A stretch of DNA of 64,000 nucleotides from Chloroflexota bacterium (GTDB taxonomy: Bacteria; Chloroflexota; Anaerolineae; B4-G1; SLSP01). How positions within the stretch are numbered: the stretch's first letter is position 1; the number at the start of each line of letters is the position of its first letter. Under the pieces are notes generated by a model. That model saw only the letters and a program-made list of their open reading frames with translations. It did not search any database and was not told the DNA's origin. This document shows, one piece after another, positions 36,302-44,969 of the stretch. The position numbers and the translations under genes are program-made. Location: assembly GCA_019873645.1 (NCBI GenBank), contig JAIOAX010000015.1:40581-104580 (forward strand). Reading direction: 5' to 3'.

Positions 36302-36377
36302 ATTTTCACCACAGAGTTCGCTGAGAACACGAAGAACACAGAAAACTCGGCGCTCTCTGCGTCCTCGGTGGTAAAAT
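36302..36377. repeat. Palindromic CAGAG-type repeat
   Basis: In the 177-base gap between the IS and the next gene. The arms TTTTCACCACAGAG and CTCGGTGGTAAAAT are complementary apart from one or two bases; the middle has GAACACGAAGAACACAG. It belongs to the same dispersed family as 22066-22443 and 49031-49107. Confidence 0.65.
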
Positions 36378-36442
36378 TCGGATAGTCTGCGTAAGCCCCG
36401 ACCGCAATCAGAGTTTCATTCACGATATGAAAGGAGAGTACT

Positions 36443-37456
36443 ATGCTAAAAGTAGGTCTTGTTGGTTGTGGTTACTGGGGGCCTAAGCTGGCCCGGAATT
36501 TTCATGAATTGCCGGAGACAGAGTTGGCCTGGGTCTGTGACTTCCGGCAGGATCGTCTGGATCACCTCAAGGCGCTCTATCCTCAAGTGCAGGCGACACG
36601 TGATTATACTGAAATGTTGGCTTCGGATGTGGAAGCCGTCGTGATTGCAACCCCGGTTCGTGCTCATCATCCATTGGCGTTGGCAGCTCTGCGTGCCGGT
36701 AAACATGTGCTGATCGAAAAACCCCTGGCAGGTAGTGTAAAGGAGGCAGAGGAAATCGTTGCTGAAGGGGAGCGTGCCGGGCGCGTGGTAATGGTCGGGC
36801 ATACCTTTGAGTATAATCCGGCAGTAGAAACGATGCGCAAGATTATTACAGATGGGGAGTTAGGCGATGTTTATTACATTAACGCTACCCGCGTTAATTT
36901 AGGGCTTTTCCAGCCCGATATTAACGTCATGTGGGATCTGGCGCCTCATGATGTCTCTCTCCTTATGTTTGCCTTGGGTCTTTCGCCCACCGAGGTCAGT
37001 GCGCGGGGAGCAATTTATGTACGTCCCCACAGTGGACTGCACGAAGTTGTTTATCTGACCTTGTATTTCCCCAATAACGTGTTGGCCGATATTCGTGTGA
37101 GCTGGCTTGATCCATGCAAAATTCGTCGCTGCACTGTTGTGGGAAGCAAGAAAATGCTGGTTTATGACGACATCGCCGATGATAAAATCCTGCTGTATGA
37201 TAAAGGGGTGGACATACCGCCTTACTCGGATACTTTAGAAGAATTTCATCTCTCTTACCGCACAGGCGAGGGGATCCCTTATCCAGTACCATGGTCCGAA
37301 CCCCTGAGAGGTGAATGTCGCCATTTTGCGGAGTGCATTGCCACCGGACAGCGTCCACGGAGCGACGGTTTGGATGGATTGCGGGTGGTGAAAGTGTTGG
37401 ATATGGCACAGCGTTCATTGATTAATGGAGGGGCGCGGGAGGTACTGGCATGGTGA
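36443..37456 (+). CDS. Gfo/Idh/MocA-family oxidoreductase (WbpB/WlbA-like)
   Basis: 337 residues with AAAGGAGAG before ATG 36443. N-terminal Rossmann VGLVGCGYWGPKLARNF, the EKP motif in HVLIEKPLAGS, and the catalytic-region histidine in WDLAPHDVSLLMF are all present. The family oxidises C3 of UDP-GlcNAc-type uronic acids, and the next two genes encode the matching acetyltransferase and aminotransferase. Role predicted: UDP-GlcNAcA 3-dehydrogenase. Overlaps the acetyltransferase gene by 7 bases. Confidence 0.85.
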   Translation: MLKVGLVGCGYWGPKLARNFHELPETELAWVCDFRQDRLDHLKALYPQVQATRDYTEMLASDVEAVVIATPVRAHHPLALAALRAGKHVLIEKPLAGSVKEAEEIVAEGERAGRVVMVGHTFEYNPAVETMRKIITDGELGDVYYINATRVNLGLFQPDINVMWDLAPHDVSLLMFALGLSPTEVSARGAIYVRPHSGLHEVVYLTLYFPNNVLADIRVSWLDPCKIRRCTVVGSKKMLVYDDIADDKILLYDKGVDIPPYSDTLEEFHLSYRTGEGIPYPVPWSEPLRGECRHFAECIATGQRPRSDGLDGLRVVKVLDMAQRSLINGGAREVLAW

Positions 37457-37962
37457 GCGGCGATTTTGTGCGGATTGCACCTGACGTCAAATTGGGTAAG
37501 GATGTTAGAATTTACGCCTTTGTCAATCTTTACGGTTGTGAAATCGGTGACGAGAGCAAAATCGGCACTTTCGTCGAGATTCAAAAGGGCGTGAAGATTG
37601 GCCGCCGTGTTAAGATCTCTAGCCACACCTTTATCTGTGAAGGTGTAACCATTGAGGACTATGTTTTTATTGGACATGGCGTGATGTTCACGAATGATAA
37701 ATATCCGCGTGCGACCACAGAGGCCGGCGAGTTGCAAACGGAGGCGGATTGGCAATGTATTCCTACCTTGATTAAGCGGGGTGCTTCGATCGGCAGCAAT
37801 GCGACGATTTTATGTGGCGTCACAGTAGGTGAAAAAGCTATCGTTGGCGCGGGCAGTGTTGTGACCCGCGATGTGCCGGCCGGGGCCATAGTGGCCGGCG
37901 TACCTGCCCGGATTATCCGGTATCTGGAAGGTTATCCTCAATCTCAGTCTGAACAGGAGTAG
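37450..37962 (+). CDS. Hexapeptide-repeat N-acetyltransferase (WbpD/WlbB-like)
   Basis: 170 residues of almost continuous left-handed beta-helix repeats (VKLGKDVRIYAFVNLYG, CEIGDESKIGTFVEI, VTIEDYVFIGHGVMFTNDKYPRA), ending with the AIVGAGSVVTRDVPAGAIVAGVPARII cap typical of sugar-nucleotide N-acetyltransferases. FTNDKYPRA with its loop is typical of WbpD-type enzymes that acetylate a 3-amino group on UDP-GlcNAc3NA. Start ATG 37450 lies inside the dehydrogenase gene. Confidence 0.85.
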   Translation: MVSGDFVRIAPDVKLGKDVRIYAFVNLYGCEIGDESKIGTFVEIQKGVKIGRRVKISSHTFICEGVTIEDYVFIGHGVMFTNDKYPRATTEAGELQTEADWQCIPTLIKRGASIGSNATILCGVTVGEKAIVGAGSVVTRDVPAGAIVAGVPARIIRYLEGYPQSQSEQE

Positions 37963-37970
37963 ATAATACT

Positions 37971-39086
37971 ATGATGAACATTCCCTTGGTTGACCTTAAA
38001 GCTCAGTACCAGCCCCTCAAGCAGGATATCCTGTCGCGCATCGAGGCGATTCTGGATAGCATGTATCTTTTCTTGGGGCCAAATGTGCAGGCATTGGAAA
38101 AGGAATTTGCCGCCTATAACAATGTCCAGCACGCCATCGGCGTTTCTGAAGGCACCACGGCTTTGCATCTTGCGTTGCGTGCTTGTGGCGTAAAAGCTGG
38201 TGATGAGGTCATCACCGTTTCGCATACCTTTATCGCTACAGCCGAGGCTATTGTGCTTGCAGGCGCGACGCCGGTCTTCGTAGATATTGATCCTAAGACC
38301 TATAATATGGATGTGACGCAGATTGAGGCGCGGATTACTCCACGCACTCGTGCCATCATCCCTGTCCACCTTTATGGACAGCCGGTTGATATGGACCCCA
38401 TTATGGGAATTGCCCAACGCTACAATCTTTACGTGATTGAAGATGCCTGCCAGGCCCATGGGGCGCGTTACAAAGGACGGTATACCGGTGGGTTGGGACA
38501 CATGGCCGCTTACAGTTTCTACTTCTCTAAGAACCTGGGCGCTTATGGCGAAGGAGGAATGGTCACCACAAACGACGATGAGCTGGCGCGGCGGGTGCGC
38601 CTGTTGCGTGACCATGGCTCTCCCAAGCGTTACTATCATGATATGGTTGGGTTGAACGGCCGTCTGGATGAGATTCAAGCTGCCGTGCTGCGTGCTAAAT
38701 TGCCACATTTGAGTGACTGGAACGCACAACGGCGCAGTAATGCGGCGCACTACACCGAATTGCTTTCGGCGTTGCCCCAGGTACAAACACCTTATGTCCC
38801 CGATTATGCGGAACCGGTCTTTCATCTGTACGTGGTGCGGCTGCCGGAACGGGATGCGCTGTTAGCCTATCTGAAAGAGCAAGGGATAGGTGCAGGTATC
38901 CACTATCCGATTCCCTGTCATCTCCAGCCGGCTTTCGCTGAGCTAGGCTATAAACCTGGCGATTTACCTGTAACCGAGCAGGTCACCGGTGAGATTATCT
39001 CGTTGCCTATGTATGCCGAGTTGACGGCGGAACAACGCGAATATGTTGTGGCTGCTATACAACGATTCTACGCGCGCGGTGCATAA
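37971..39086 (+). CDS. DegT/DnrJ/EryC1/StrS aminotransferase (WbpE-like)
   Basis: 371 residues, PLP fold type I. Landmarks: VSEGTTALHLALRACGV, VSHTFIATAEAI, VIEDACQAHGARY, the PLP-binding Lys187 in YFSKNLGAYGEGG, and LNGRLDEIQAAVLRAKL. It should add the 3-amino group from glutamate to a 3-keto sugar nucleotide. The start is 8 bases after the acetyltransferase stop. Gene order dehydrogenase, acetyltransferase, aminotransferase is that of the 2,3-diacetamido-uronic acid pathway. Confidence 0.9.
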   Translation: MMNIPLVDLKAQYQPLKQDILSRIEAILDSMYLFLGPNVQALEKEFAAYNNVQHAIGVSEGTTALHLALRACGVKAGDEVITVSHTFIATAEAIVLAGATPVFVDIDPKTYNMDVTQIEARITPRTRAIIPVHLYGQPVDMDPIMGIAQRYNLYVIEDACQAHGARYKGRYTGGLGHMAAYSFYFSKNLGAYGEGGMVTTNDDELARRVRLLRDHGSPKRYYHDMVGLNGRLDEIQAAVLRAKLPHLSDWNAQRRSNAAHYTELLSALPQVQTPYVPDYAEPVFHLYVVRLPERDALLAYLKEQGIGAGIHYPIPCHLQPAFAELGYKPGDLPVTEQVTGEIISLPMYAELTAEQREYVVAAIQRFYARGA

Positions 39087-39111
39087 GGTTTTTAAAATTT
39101 GAGCCTAGGTT

Positions 39112-39138
39112 GGGGGCACAGCATAACGCTGTGCCCCC
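39112..39138 (+). terminator. Perfect hairpin between aminotransferase and NTase genes
   Basis: 11-bp perfect stem (GGGGGCACAGC with GCTGTGCCCCC) and a 5-base loop, 25 bases after the aminotransferase stop and 14 bases before ATG 39153. There is no T-run, so it may slow transcription or fold in the leader of the next gene instead of ending transcription. Confidence 0.45.
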
Positions 39139-39152
39139 GCAAGTGTATCCTA

Positions 39153-40316
39153 ATGTTTCTCGAGATCCTCGAGCTGTTGCTCAATGACGCTTGTCCTGTC
39201 GCCTCCCAAAAATGGGATGCTTTGGCGACCTGGGCATGCCACCATGGACTGGGGCCTTTTTTATTCCACCACTTTAAGAATCAGACTAAGGCTTGTATTC
39301 TACCTCGTACTGTTGAAACTCGTTTGCAACAGGCCTACTATAGCGCGCAGGCAGCAGCGTTAGTACAGGAGCAGACCTGGATTGAACTCCTGAATGCCTT
39401 CAAGACCGCCGGTATCCTTGTTCTTGTGCTTAAGGGGGTCGCGTTAGCCTATACTGTGTATCCTGATCCTGTTTTGCGCCCTATGGGAGATATGGATCTA
39501 CTCATTCATCCTGATCATGTATCACAGGCGGCTATCATTCTGAAACAGTTAGGTTTTGAACCTAAACCTGAACCTTTGAAGCGTATCAACCCCTTCAATA
39601 CAAGGTGGACCGGGGAGTCATCGTTTGTTCGAAAGCTTCAAGGTGCTGTTGTATCGGTGGATTTGCACTGGCAACTCTTGACCATTGAATGGTTGCGCCA
39701 TGTCGTAAAAGTAGACCTTGGGCCCTTGTGGGAGCATGCTATTCCCTTCTCGTTAGGGCAAGCGGTTGCTCGCACTCTCGCATGTGAAGACATGCTTCTT
39801 CATACTTGCCTTCACCTCTCTTTGCATGGCTTTACCCACTTTCGTGGCTATGTGGATATTTTGCAATTGCTCAAACGCGGCAATCTGGATTGGCAGCTAT
39901 TTGTGCAACGCGCGCGTACAAACGGTTTGCGGCTGACTTGCTACTTTCCTCTGTGGTGGATTGCACAATACTGCACAAGTATAGTGCCAAAGGAAGTTTT
40001 AGTTGCCTTGCGACCTGATCCTTTACGAATGGCTCTGGGGAAATGGCTGATCAGACAGGGTGTGCAACGTGAACCGGACGCCGGCCACACATGGAATCAT
40101 GTCGTCCAGATGCTCATTGTAAACCGCTGCGTAGATTACGGCCGGCTCCTCGTGTGGCTTTTGTTTCCCGGCCGAACCTGGCTGCAAGAACGCTATAACT
40201 TGCAGACTTTATGGCAACAGTGGCTCTACTCCTTATTGCATCCGCTCGTTGTGATGTGGGAAGGAGCGTCTAGCCTCGGTACGTTGTTTAAACAATTGAT
40301 TCATCACTGTCATTGA
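39153..40316 (+). CDS. PF14907-type (NTP_transf_5) nucleotidyltransferase family protein
   Basis: 387 residues from ATG 39153; the frame is open 54 bases further upstream but that part overlaps a hairpin. The core is LVLKGVALAYTVYPDPVLRPMGDMDLLIHPDHV, the family signature with a GDxDLL acidic pair. Beyond it lie helices with the second motif SVDLHWQL. Activity of this family is not established; members occur in exopolysaccharide, exosortase-like and lasso-type clusters along with HprK-like and PqqD-like genes, both of which lie 4 kb downstream here. The neighbouring gene downstream begins 12 bases later. Confidence 0.75.
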   Translation: MFLEILELLLNDACPVASQKWDALATWACHHGLGPFLFHHFKNQTKACILPRTVETRLQQAYYSAQAAALVQEQTWIELLNAFKTAGILVLVLKGVALAYTVYPDPVLRPMGDMDLLIHPDHVSQAAIILKQLGFEPKPEPLKRINPFNTRWTGESSFVRKLQGAVVSVDLHWQLLTIEWLRHVVKVDLGPLWEHAIPFSLGQAVARTLACEDMLLHTCLHLSLHGFTHFRGYVDILQLLKRGNLDWQLFVQRARTNGLRLTCYFPLWWIAQYCTSIVPKEVLVALRPDPLRMALGKWLIRQGVQREPDAGHTWNHVVQMLIVNRCVDYGRLLVWLLFPGRTWLQERYNLQTLWQQWLYSLLHPLVVMWEGASSLGTLFKQLIHHCH

Positions 40317-40328
40317 GTAGAAAAGCGT

Positions 40329-41636
40329 ATGTTGCAATCCATCTGGGAAAAATTGAAATCCTGGTCGGCCTGGTTGGCTGATTATGAAATATTCCCTCTA
40401 TCATTAGGTGTGGCTCTGGCCACCTTTACCGAGCGATGGGCAATATGGGGGCTGGAGCTTATTGCCGCTTTATGGCTGATGCGTTGGCTGGGTCGTGGCT
40501 ATCTGACGGTGCATTTACCTGTTACGTGGCCTGTGTGCTTGCTATTGTTGATGATCCCGGTTACTTTCTGGGCTACAACAAATCGTGCATTGACCTTTGT
40601 AGCTATCAGTCGGCTATTGGCAGGGCTGGCATTGATATACGGACTGGCGAATTGGACGAAGAACAGCTCCCAGATCATGTTGTTAGCTCTTGGGTTGGTA
40701 TGGATAGGGTTAGGGTTGGCTTTAGTTGCTCCTGTCAGTGTAGGCTGGTTTGCCAATATCAAGTCATTTGTGATCCCCAGCCATGTGTATACTTTATTCC
40801 CCACATTAACTGAGGATACCATTCATCCAAACATGCTGGCTGGCGCATTGGCCATGTTACTTCCATTTCCACTGGCTCTCCTGGTCTTTGATTTATCAAA
40901 AAATTCACCTCCGGTTGTGGGACTGGTGCCGGGTATTATAGCCAGAGTGTTGGATAAGCCGTGGTTCCGTCGCCTGAGTTGTGGTTTGGCTACACTGTTG
41001 ATATTGATCATGCTTGTGCTTACTAAATCTAGAGGCGGTTGGATTGCTGCGGGTGTTATCTTGTTTCTTATCCTTGCATATCGCTGGCGTTATTTTTTAT
41101 GGATGATTCCTATAGGGTTAGCATGTATAGGGTTGTTGGCCTGGCGGAGTTATTTACCTGTGCTATTGGATAAAGTGAGCTCGAGTGGCGTCATTTCCGG
41201 GTGGCAAGGTCGCCTGGAAATCTGGGGGCGGGCGCTGTATATGATACAAGATTTCCCCTTTACAGGCATTGGAGCCAACACTTTTAATCAAATTGTTGAC
41301 ACGTTTTATCCTTTCTTTACGTCTGGTTTAAGCGGCAAGGTTGGGCATGCCCACAACCTGTTGCTTCAGGTTGCGGTAGACCTGGGTATACCCGGGTTGA
41401 TTGCGTTTTTGGCGCTCTTAATCATCACGGGCTTCAGTGGGCTGAGCAGTCTTCGGTTCTACCGTCAAACGAATAATCATGTGCTGGAATCATTGGCATT
41501 GGCGGGGATAGCCAGTCTGGTTGGCATGGTGGTGCATGGAATGTTAGATGCCACGACTTGGATTATCGGGAGAGGAGCGTTTGTTCCCTTTTTCGTAATG
41601 GGCATCTTGATGACATTGCAGGGTCAATTGGAATGA
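40329..41636 (+). CDS. O-antigen ligase/polymerase-like membrane protein (Wzy), second
   Basis: 435 residues with about 10-12 membrane helices and the Wzy_C loop. The segment QGRLEIWGRALYMIQDFPFTGIG, with KVGHAHNLLLQVAVDLGIPGLIAFL, contains the conserved Arg, Gly and His of O-antigen ligase/WaaL-like proteins. Expected role: polymerisation or transfer of the polysaccharide outside the membrane. Less AT-rich than the wzy-like gene at 26865. A 314-base gap with two promoter-like sites follows. Confidence 0.85.
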   Translation: MLQSIWEKLKSWSAWLADYEIFPLSLGVALATFTERWAIWGLELIAALWLMRWLGRGYLTVHLPVTWPVCLLLLMIPVTFWATTNRALTFVAISRLLAGLALIYGLANWTKNSSQIMLLALGLVWIGLGLALVAPVSVGWFANIKSFVIPSHVYTLFPTLTEDTIHPNMLAGALAMLLPFPLALLVFDLSKNSPPVVGLVPGIIARVLDKPWFRRLSCGLATLLILIMLVLTKSRGGWIAAGVILFLILAYRWRYFLWMIPIGLACIGLLAWRSYLPVLLDKVSSSGVISGWQGRLEIWGRALYMIQDFPFTGIGANTFNQIVDTFYPFFTSGLSGKVGHAHNLLLQVAVDLGIPGLIAFLALLIITGFSGLSSLRFYRQTNNHVLESLALAGIASLVGMVVHGMLDATTWIIGRGAFVPFFVMGILMTLQGQLE

Positions 41637-41685
41637 TCTGCCTATAACAAATAAAATTTTGTTTCTCGAAATAGATTTTTTATGA

Positions 41686-41715
41686 TTGTATTGCCGATGG
41701 TAGTCGTGGTATAAT
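41686..41715 (+). promoter_or_regulatory. Putative sigma-70 promoter
   Basis: TTGTAT (41686-41691), 18-base spacer, TATAAT (41710-41715). It stands before a short coiled-coil gene remnant and may once have driven that gene. Confidence 0.45.
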
Positions 41716-41738
41716 TGAAAGTGAGGAGACTACAGGGT

Positions 41739-41819
41739 ACCCACCATTTTAACGAACTCAAAGCCATCGTTGGAGACTTGGCGCAGGCGCAGAAACGCAC
41801 CGAACACGTATTGTAATCC
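41739..41819 (+). pseudogene. Remnant of a coiled-coil (LAQAQKRTE-type) gene
   Basis: One frame reads HHFNELKAIVGDLAQAQKR then TEHVL and stop. LAQAQKRTE is a repeat word common in coiled coils attached to DUF3782/nuclease-like domains. Only about 25 residues remain, directly after a good promoter, so this looks like a decayed gene. The remaining 130 bases of the gap hold the promoter of the next gene. Confidence 0.35.
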
Positions 41820-41835
41820 CCACGTTCTCCCCTTA

Positions 41836-41864
41836 TTTGCGTCTACCCCTGGGTGTGTTATAAT
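41836..41864 (+). promoter_or_regulatory. Putative promoter of the Wzc-like gene
   Basis: TTTGCG (41836-41841), 17-base spacer, perfect TATAAT (41859-41864), 86 bases before ATG 41951. AGGAGG lies at 41935-41940. Confidence 0.55.
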
Positions 41865-41950
41865 CCCATAGCTTTGTCGGTGCACGCAGATGCTGCGGTT
41901 GTTATGATTCCCACATCGCGCTGTCTCATAATCAGGAGGATAATTCGAGG

Positions 41951-43681
41951 ATGGAAGAAGAAATTGACCTGCGGATATACATTGAAATTTTGCGCCGATG
42001 GTGGTGGTTAATTGTGTTGGGCGCCGTGCTGGCCGGCGCAGCGGCGTACATCGTGAGTGCGTGGTTCATTGCCCCTGTGTATCAGGCTTCAACCCAGTTG
42101 CTGGTTCAGCCGAGCAGTGCTTACGGCAGCTCCACCAGTTATCAGGATGTTCTGGCCGGGCAGCGGGTCGCCGCCACCTATGCCGAAATTATCAAGAGTG
42201 CTACCCTGCGTGAGGCTGTTTTGCGTGAAATGGGATTCACCGAAGAATCCGTGCAGTATTTTATGCGTTATGGATTCCCTGCCAAGATGACCGTACAGCA
42301 GGTGCGCGACACACAGTTGATCGAAATCGCGGTAGAGAGTACCGACCCTAAACTGGCCATGGAGTACGCGAATGCTACGGCCCAGGTATTTATTGCGGAC
42401 AACCAGAACCGTCAAGCAGCCCGTTATGAGACGACCGAACAAGAAATCCTCGCCCAAATGTCCGCCGTTCAAGAGGACCTGGCCCGTTTGCGGGCGCGCT
42501 TACCTCAGGTGACGGATTCTGTGGAACGCGGGCAGATCGAAAGCCAGATCGCACAATTGCAGGATTCGCTATCGCGGTACAGCAGCGCGTATCAGGGTGT
42601 AGCGCTGGCGCGCTTGCAGTCGGTGGATTTGATCAGCGTGGTAAAGCCGGCGCGCCTTCCCGAAAAACCGATTCGTCCGCGCAAGTCAACGAATGCGGCG
42701 GTTGCGGCTGTGTTGGGTGCGGTGGCAGTGGTCGGGGTTGTTTTCCTCAGGGAAATGCTCGACACCTCGGTCAAGACCCCCGACGAAGCGCAGTCTTTGG
42801 CGCAGGCGCCGATTTTGGGACAGATCTGGTATGAGGACGACATAGCCAGCTCGAACGGCACCGGACAGAAGATTGTCATCCATAAACCGCTGTCGTTGAC
42901 GGCGGAAGCTTTCCGCCTGTTGCGCACCAACCTGCAGTTTGCGGCCGTGGATTCGCCGCTGCGCGCGCTGTTGGTCACCAGCCCTAGCCCCACCGAAGGC
43001 AAGTCCACGATTTCTCTGAACCTGGCCCTGGCCCTGGCCGTTGCCGGGCAGAAGGTCATCATCGTGGATGCCGACATGCGCCGTCCTAAGATCCACCGTT
43101 ACGCGGCGACCGACCGTGAGCCGGGGTTGAGCGATGCGTTGGTCAGTCGCGAGAGCGACGTTCAATCTTATCTCAGGCCAATAGGGGATGTAGAAAATGT
43201 GTGGGTGCTGCCGGCGGGTAAGATGCCCCCCAACCCGACGGAATTGCTCGGCTCGCGGCGTATGAGTGAGGTGTTGGCAGCCTGTAAGGAAATCGCCGAC
43301 GTGGTGATCGTAGACTCGCCTCCTATGCTGGCGGCCGCCGACGCAGTCGTGCTCGCAGGGCAGACCGATGGTATGCTCCTGGTGATTGAGCCGGGCAGCA
43401 CCGTTCGCAAGGCTCTTGGACAGGCGGTGGAACAGATCCGCCAAAGCGGTGCGTCATTGCTCGGCACCGTGCTCAACAAAGTGCCCACCGAGGGCAAGGG
43501 CGGTTACTACTACCATTATTACTACTACCATTATTACTACTATTACTATTACTACAGCGACGATAAAAAACCCGCCTCGATCTGGGATAAGCTCCTGCCC
43601 TGGAAGAAATCACGCAGAAAGCACAAGCGGCGGCGGCGCAAAAGTGAGCACGCCCATGCCGCTTCTCAAGCTGAAGCATGA
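41951..43681 (+). CDS. Wzc-like chain-length determinant and BY-kinase with tyrosine tail
   Basis: 576 residues. A Wzz domain begins EEEIDLRIYIEILRRWWWLI with the first membrane helix (about 15-37) and PVYQASTQLLV; the second helix is near 238-258. The C-terminal half is a bacterial tyrosine kinase: Walker A SPSPTEGKST, Walker A' VIIVDADMRRP, Walker B VVIVDSPP. The tail at 518-535 is GYYYHYYYYHYYYYYYYY, 15 Tyr in 17 residues after the Gly, followed by a Lys/Arg-rich end. Tyrosine autophosphorylation controls polymer length in this family. The Tyr codons form a TAY microsatellite that can slip in frame. Confidence 0.93.
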   Translation: MEEEIDLRIYIEILRRWWWLIVLGAVLAGAAAYIVSAWFIAPVYQASTQLLVQPSSAYGSSTSYQDVLAGQRVAATYAEIIKSATLREAVLREMGFTEESVQYFMRYGFPAKMTVQQVRDTQLIEIAVESTDPKLAMEYANATAQVFIADNQNRQAARYETTEQEILAQMSAVQEDLARLRARLPQVTDSVERGQIESQIAQLQDSLSRYSSAYQGVALARLQSVDLISVVKPARLPEKPIRPRKSTNAAVAAVLGAVAVVGVVFLREMLDTSVKTPDEAQSLAQAPILGQIWYEDDIASSNGTGQKIVIHKPLSLTAEAFRLLRTNLQFAAVDSPLRALLVTSPSPTEGKSTISLNLALALAVAGQKVIIVDADMRRPKIHRYAATDREPGLSDALVSRESDVQSYLRPIGDVENVWVLPAGKMPPNPTELLGSRRMSEVLAACKEIADVVIVDSPPMLAAADAVVLAGQTDGMLLVIEPGSTVRKALGQAVEQIRQSGASLLGTVLNKVPTEGKGGYYYHYYYYHYYYYYYYYSDDKKPASIWDKLLPWKKSRRKHKRRRRKSEHAHAASQAEA

Positions 43682-44169
43682 GGTCGTTCTTGTCGCTTAA
43701 AATCGCCCGGAGGTTATGCTCCGGGCGTTGTATTCCTGAGCAGGGCGTTTTCCCCTGGCTCCGATTCCTGCTGGCCTTGTTGCTGTCTGTCGGCGGTCTG
43801 ATGTTGCTGTGGCGTGACATCCCGCCGGTGTTGCTTACCTGGGAGACGGCCAGCGAGGTGGGCACGGCCGGCTTCAACGTCTACCGCGCGGCTGCACCTG
43901 ATGGTGATTTTGTGCAGGTCAATCCCACATTGATCCCTGCGGTCGGCGATGAGCTGGTCGGCGCGAGCTATCGTTTCGCCGACGATAATGTCATGCCGGG
44001 GCGCCGCTATCAGTATCGCATCGAGGAAGTGGAGTGGGACGGTACCATCAACACCTATCCTGAAACGGTGACCGTGCGCGCCGGGCTTCCGCGTGTATGG
44101 ACCAAGATCGAGGGCGGCGTCCTGATCTTGTTGGCCTTATTCGTCCTGTGGCGGAGCTTCAAACGGTGA
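43678..44169 (+). CDS. Two-TM protein with fibronectin III-like extracytoplasmic domain
   Basis: 163 residues, overlapping the kinase stop by 4 bases (ATGA). A hydrophobic helix at about 28-46 and another at 142-158 enclose a beta-sandwich-like region (LLTWETASEVGTAGFNVYRA, then YRFADDNVMPGRRYQYRIEEV) typical of FN3-like domains. The second helix ends at FKR and stop. The function is unknown; it is probably an envelope protein tied to polysaccharide export. Its stop overlaps the start of the HprK-like gene. Confidence 0.7.
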   Translation: MRSFLSLKIARRLCSGRCIPEQGVFPWLRFLLALLLSVGGLMLLWRDIPPVLLTWETASEVGTAGFNVYRAAAPDGDFVQVNPTLIPAVGDELVGASYRFADDNVMPGRRYQYRIEEVEWDGTINTYPETVTVRAGLPRVWTKIEGGVLILLALFVLWRSFKR

Positions 44170-44969
44170 ACGGCGCGCTCTTCACCCTGGGGATTGCGGG
44201 AACGGCACTGCATGTGTACGGCCCGGAAGCCTGGCTGGCGCCGCTCCGGGCGGCCTGGGACTCCTGGACTCCGATGATGGAGACGTTAGCATGGGATGTG
44301 CAACTGACTGTGGATGCACACCTGGACACGCCGCAGTCGCCGCTTTTTGAGACGCTTCCCCAGTGCCGCGGTGGTGTGTGCCTCCTGCGCGCGGCGGGCT
44401 TCCAGGCCACTGTGGATGCCACACAGGGTCAGGGATGGTTGGCTGCCCATCCCGCCGCAACCCCTGCCGATATCGGCTACTTCTTGCGGATTGCCCTGGC
44501 ATTGCAAGCCTTTGCGCGCGGCGGCATCCTTTTTCATGCCGCCGGCGTGGTGCATCGTGACCGGGGCTACGCGCTGTTCGGCGTCTCCGGTAGCGGTAAG
44601 ACGACGGCGGCGCGGTTATCGGCACCGGATGCGGTGCTCAACGATGATTTGTTGCTCCTGTGGCCGACGGCAACCGGTTGGCAGATGTACGCCACACCCT
44701 TCGGCAAACGCCGCGGCGACGTGCGCTGTGTGACACTCTACGCTTTGTTGCGACTGGTGAAGGATAGCCAGGTCTTTCTTGCGCCGCTTGCGACGGCGCA
44801 AGCGCTCGGTGAGCTGGTTGCCAATACGCCGGTGCTTTCCGCCGATCCCCTATGGCTGCCGGAGGTACTGGCGCGTTGGGAGACGGTGTTGGGCCAAACG
44901 CCGGCCTACGCGCTCCATTTTCGGTGCGATCCGACATTTTGGGAGGTCATTGATGCTGAATTGGGATGA
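44166..44969 (+). CDS. HprK-like kinase domain protein
   Basis: 267 residues from GTG 44166, overlapping the FN3-like gene stop by 4 bases (GTGA). The centre has ILFHAAGVVHRD then ALFGVSGSGKTTAARL, a P-loop with the HPr kinase/phosphorylase look, and NDDLLLLW, a Walker-B-like acidic patch. It lacks the N-terminal HprK domain, as do the HprK-related kinases found beside PqqD-like proteins in exopolysaccharide, exosortase and lasso-type loci. It should phosphorylate a protein or peptide Ser, partner unknown. No precursor peptide gene was found nearby. Confidence 0.72.
   Translation: MNGALFTLGIAGTALHVYGPEAWLAPLRAAWDSWTPMMETLAWDVQLTVDAHLDTPQSPLFETLPQCRGGVCLLRAAGFQATVDATQGQGWLAAHPAATPADIGYFLRIALALQAFARGGILFHAAGVVHRDRGYALFGVSGSGKTTAARLSAPDAVLNDDLLLLWPTATGWQMYATPFGKRRGDVRCVTLYALLRLVKDSQVFLAPLATAQALGELVANTPVLSADPLWLPEVLARWETVLGQTPAYALHFRCDPTFWEVIDAELG

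Noticed and set aside
35071..36324. Plus-strand open frame of 417 codons over the IS element
   Set aside because: Antisense to the DDE transposase genes, which have clear motifs and frameshift signal.
39112..39138. Riboswitch or attenuator upstream of the PF14907-type gene
   Set aside because: Only a single simple hairpin is present; no aptamer-like conserved core or alternative pairing was seen.
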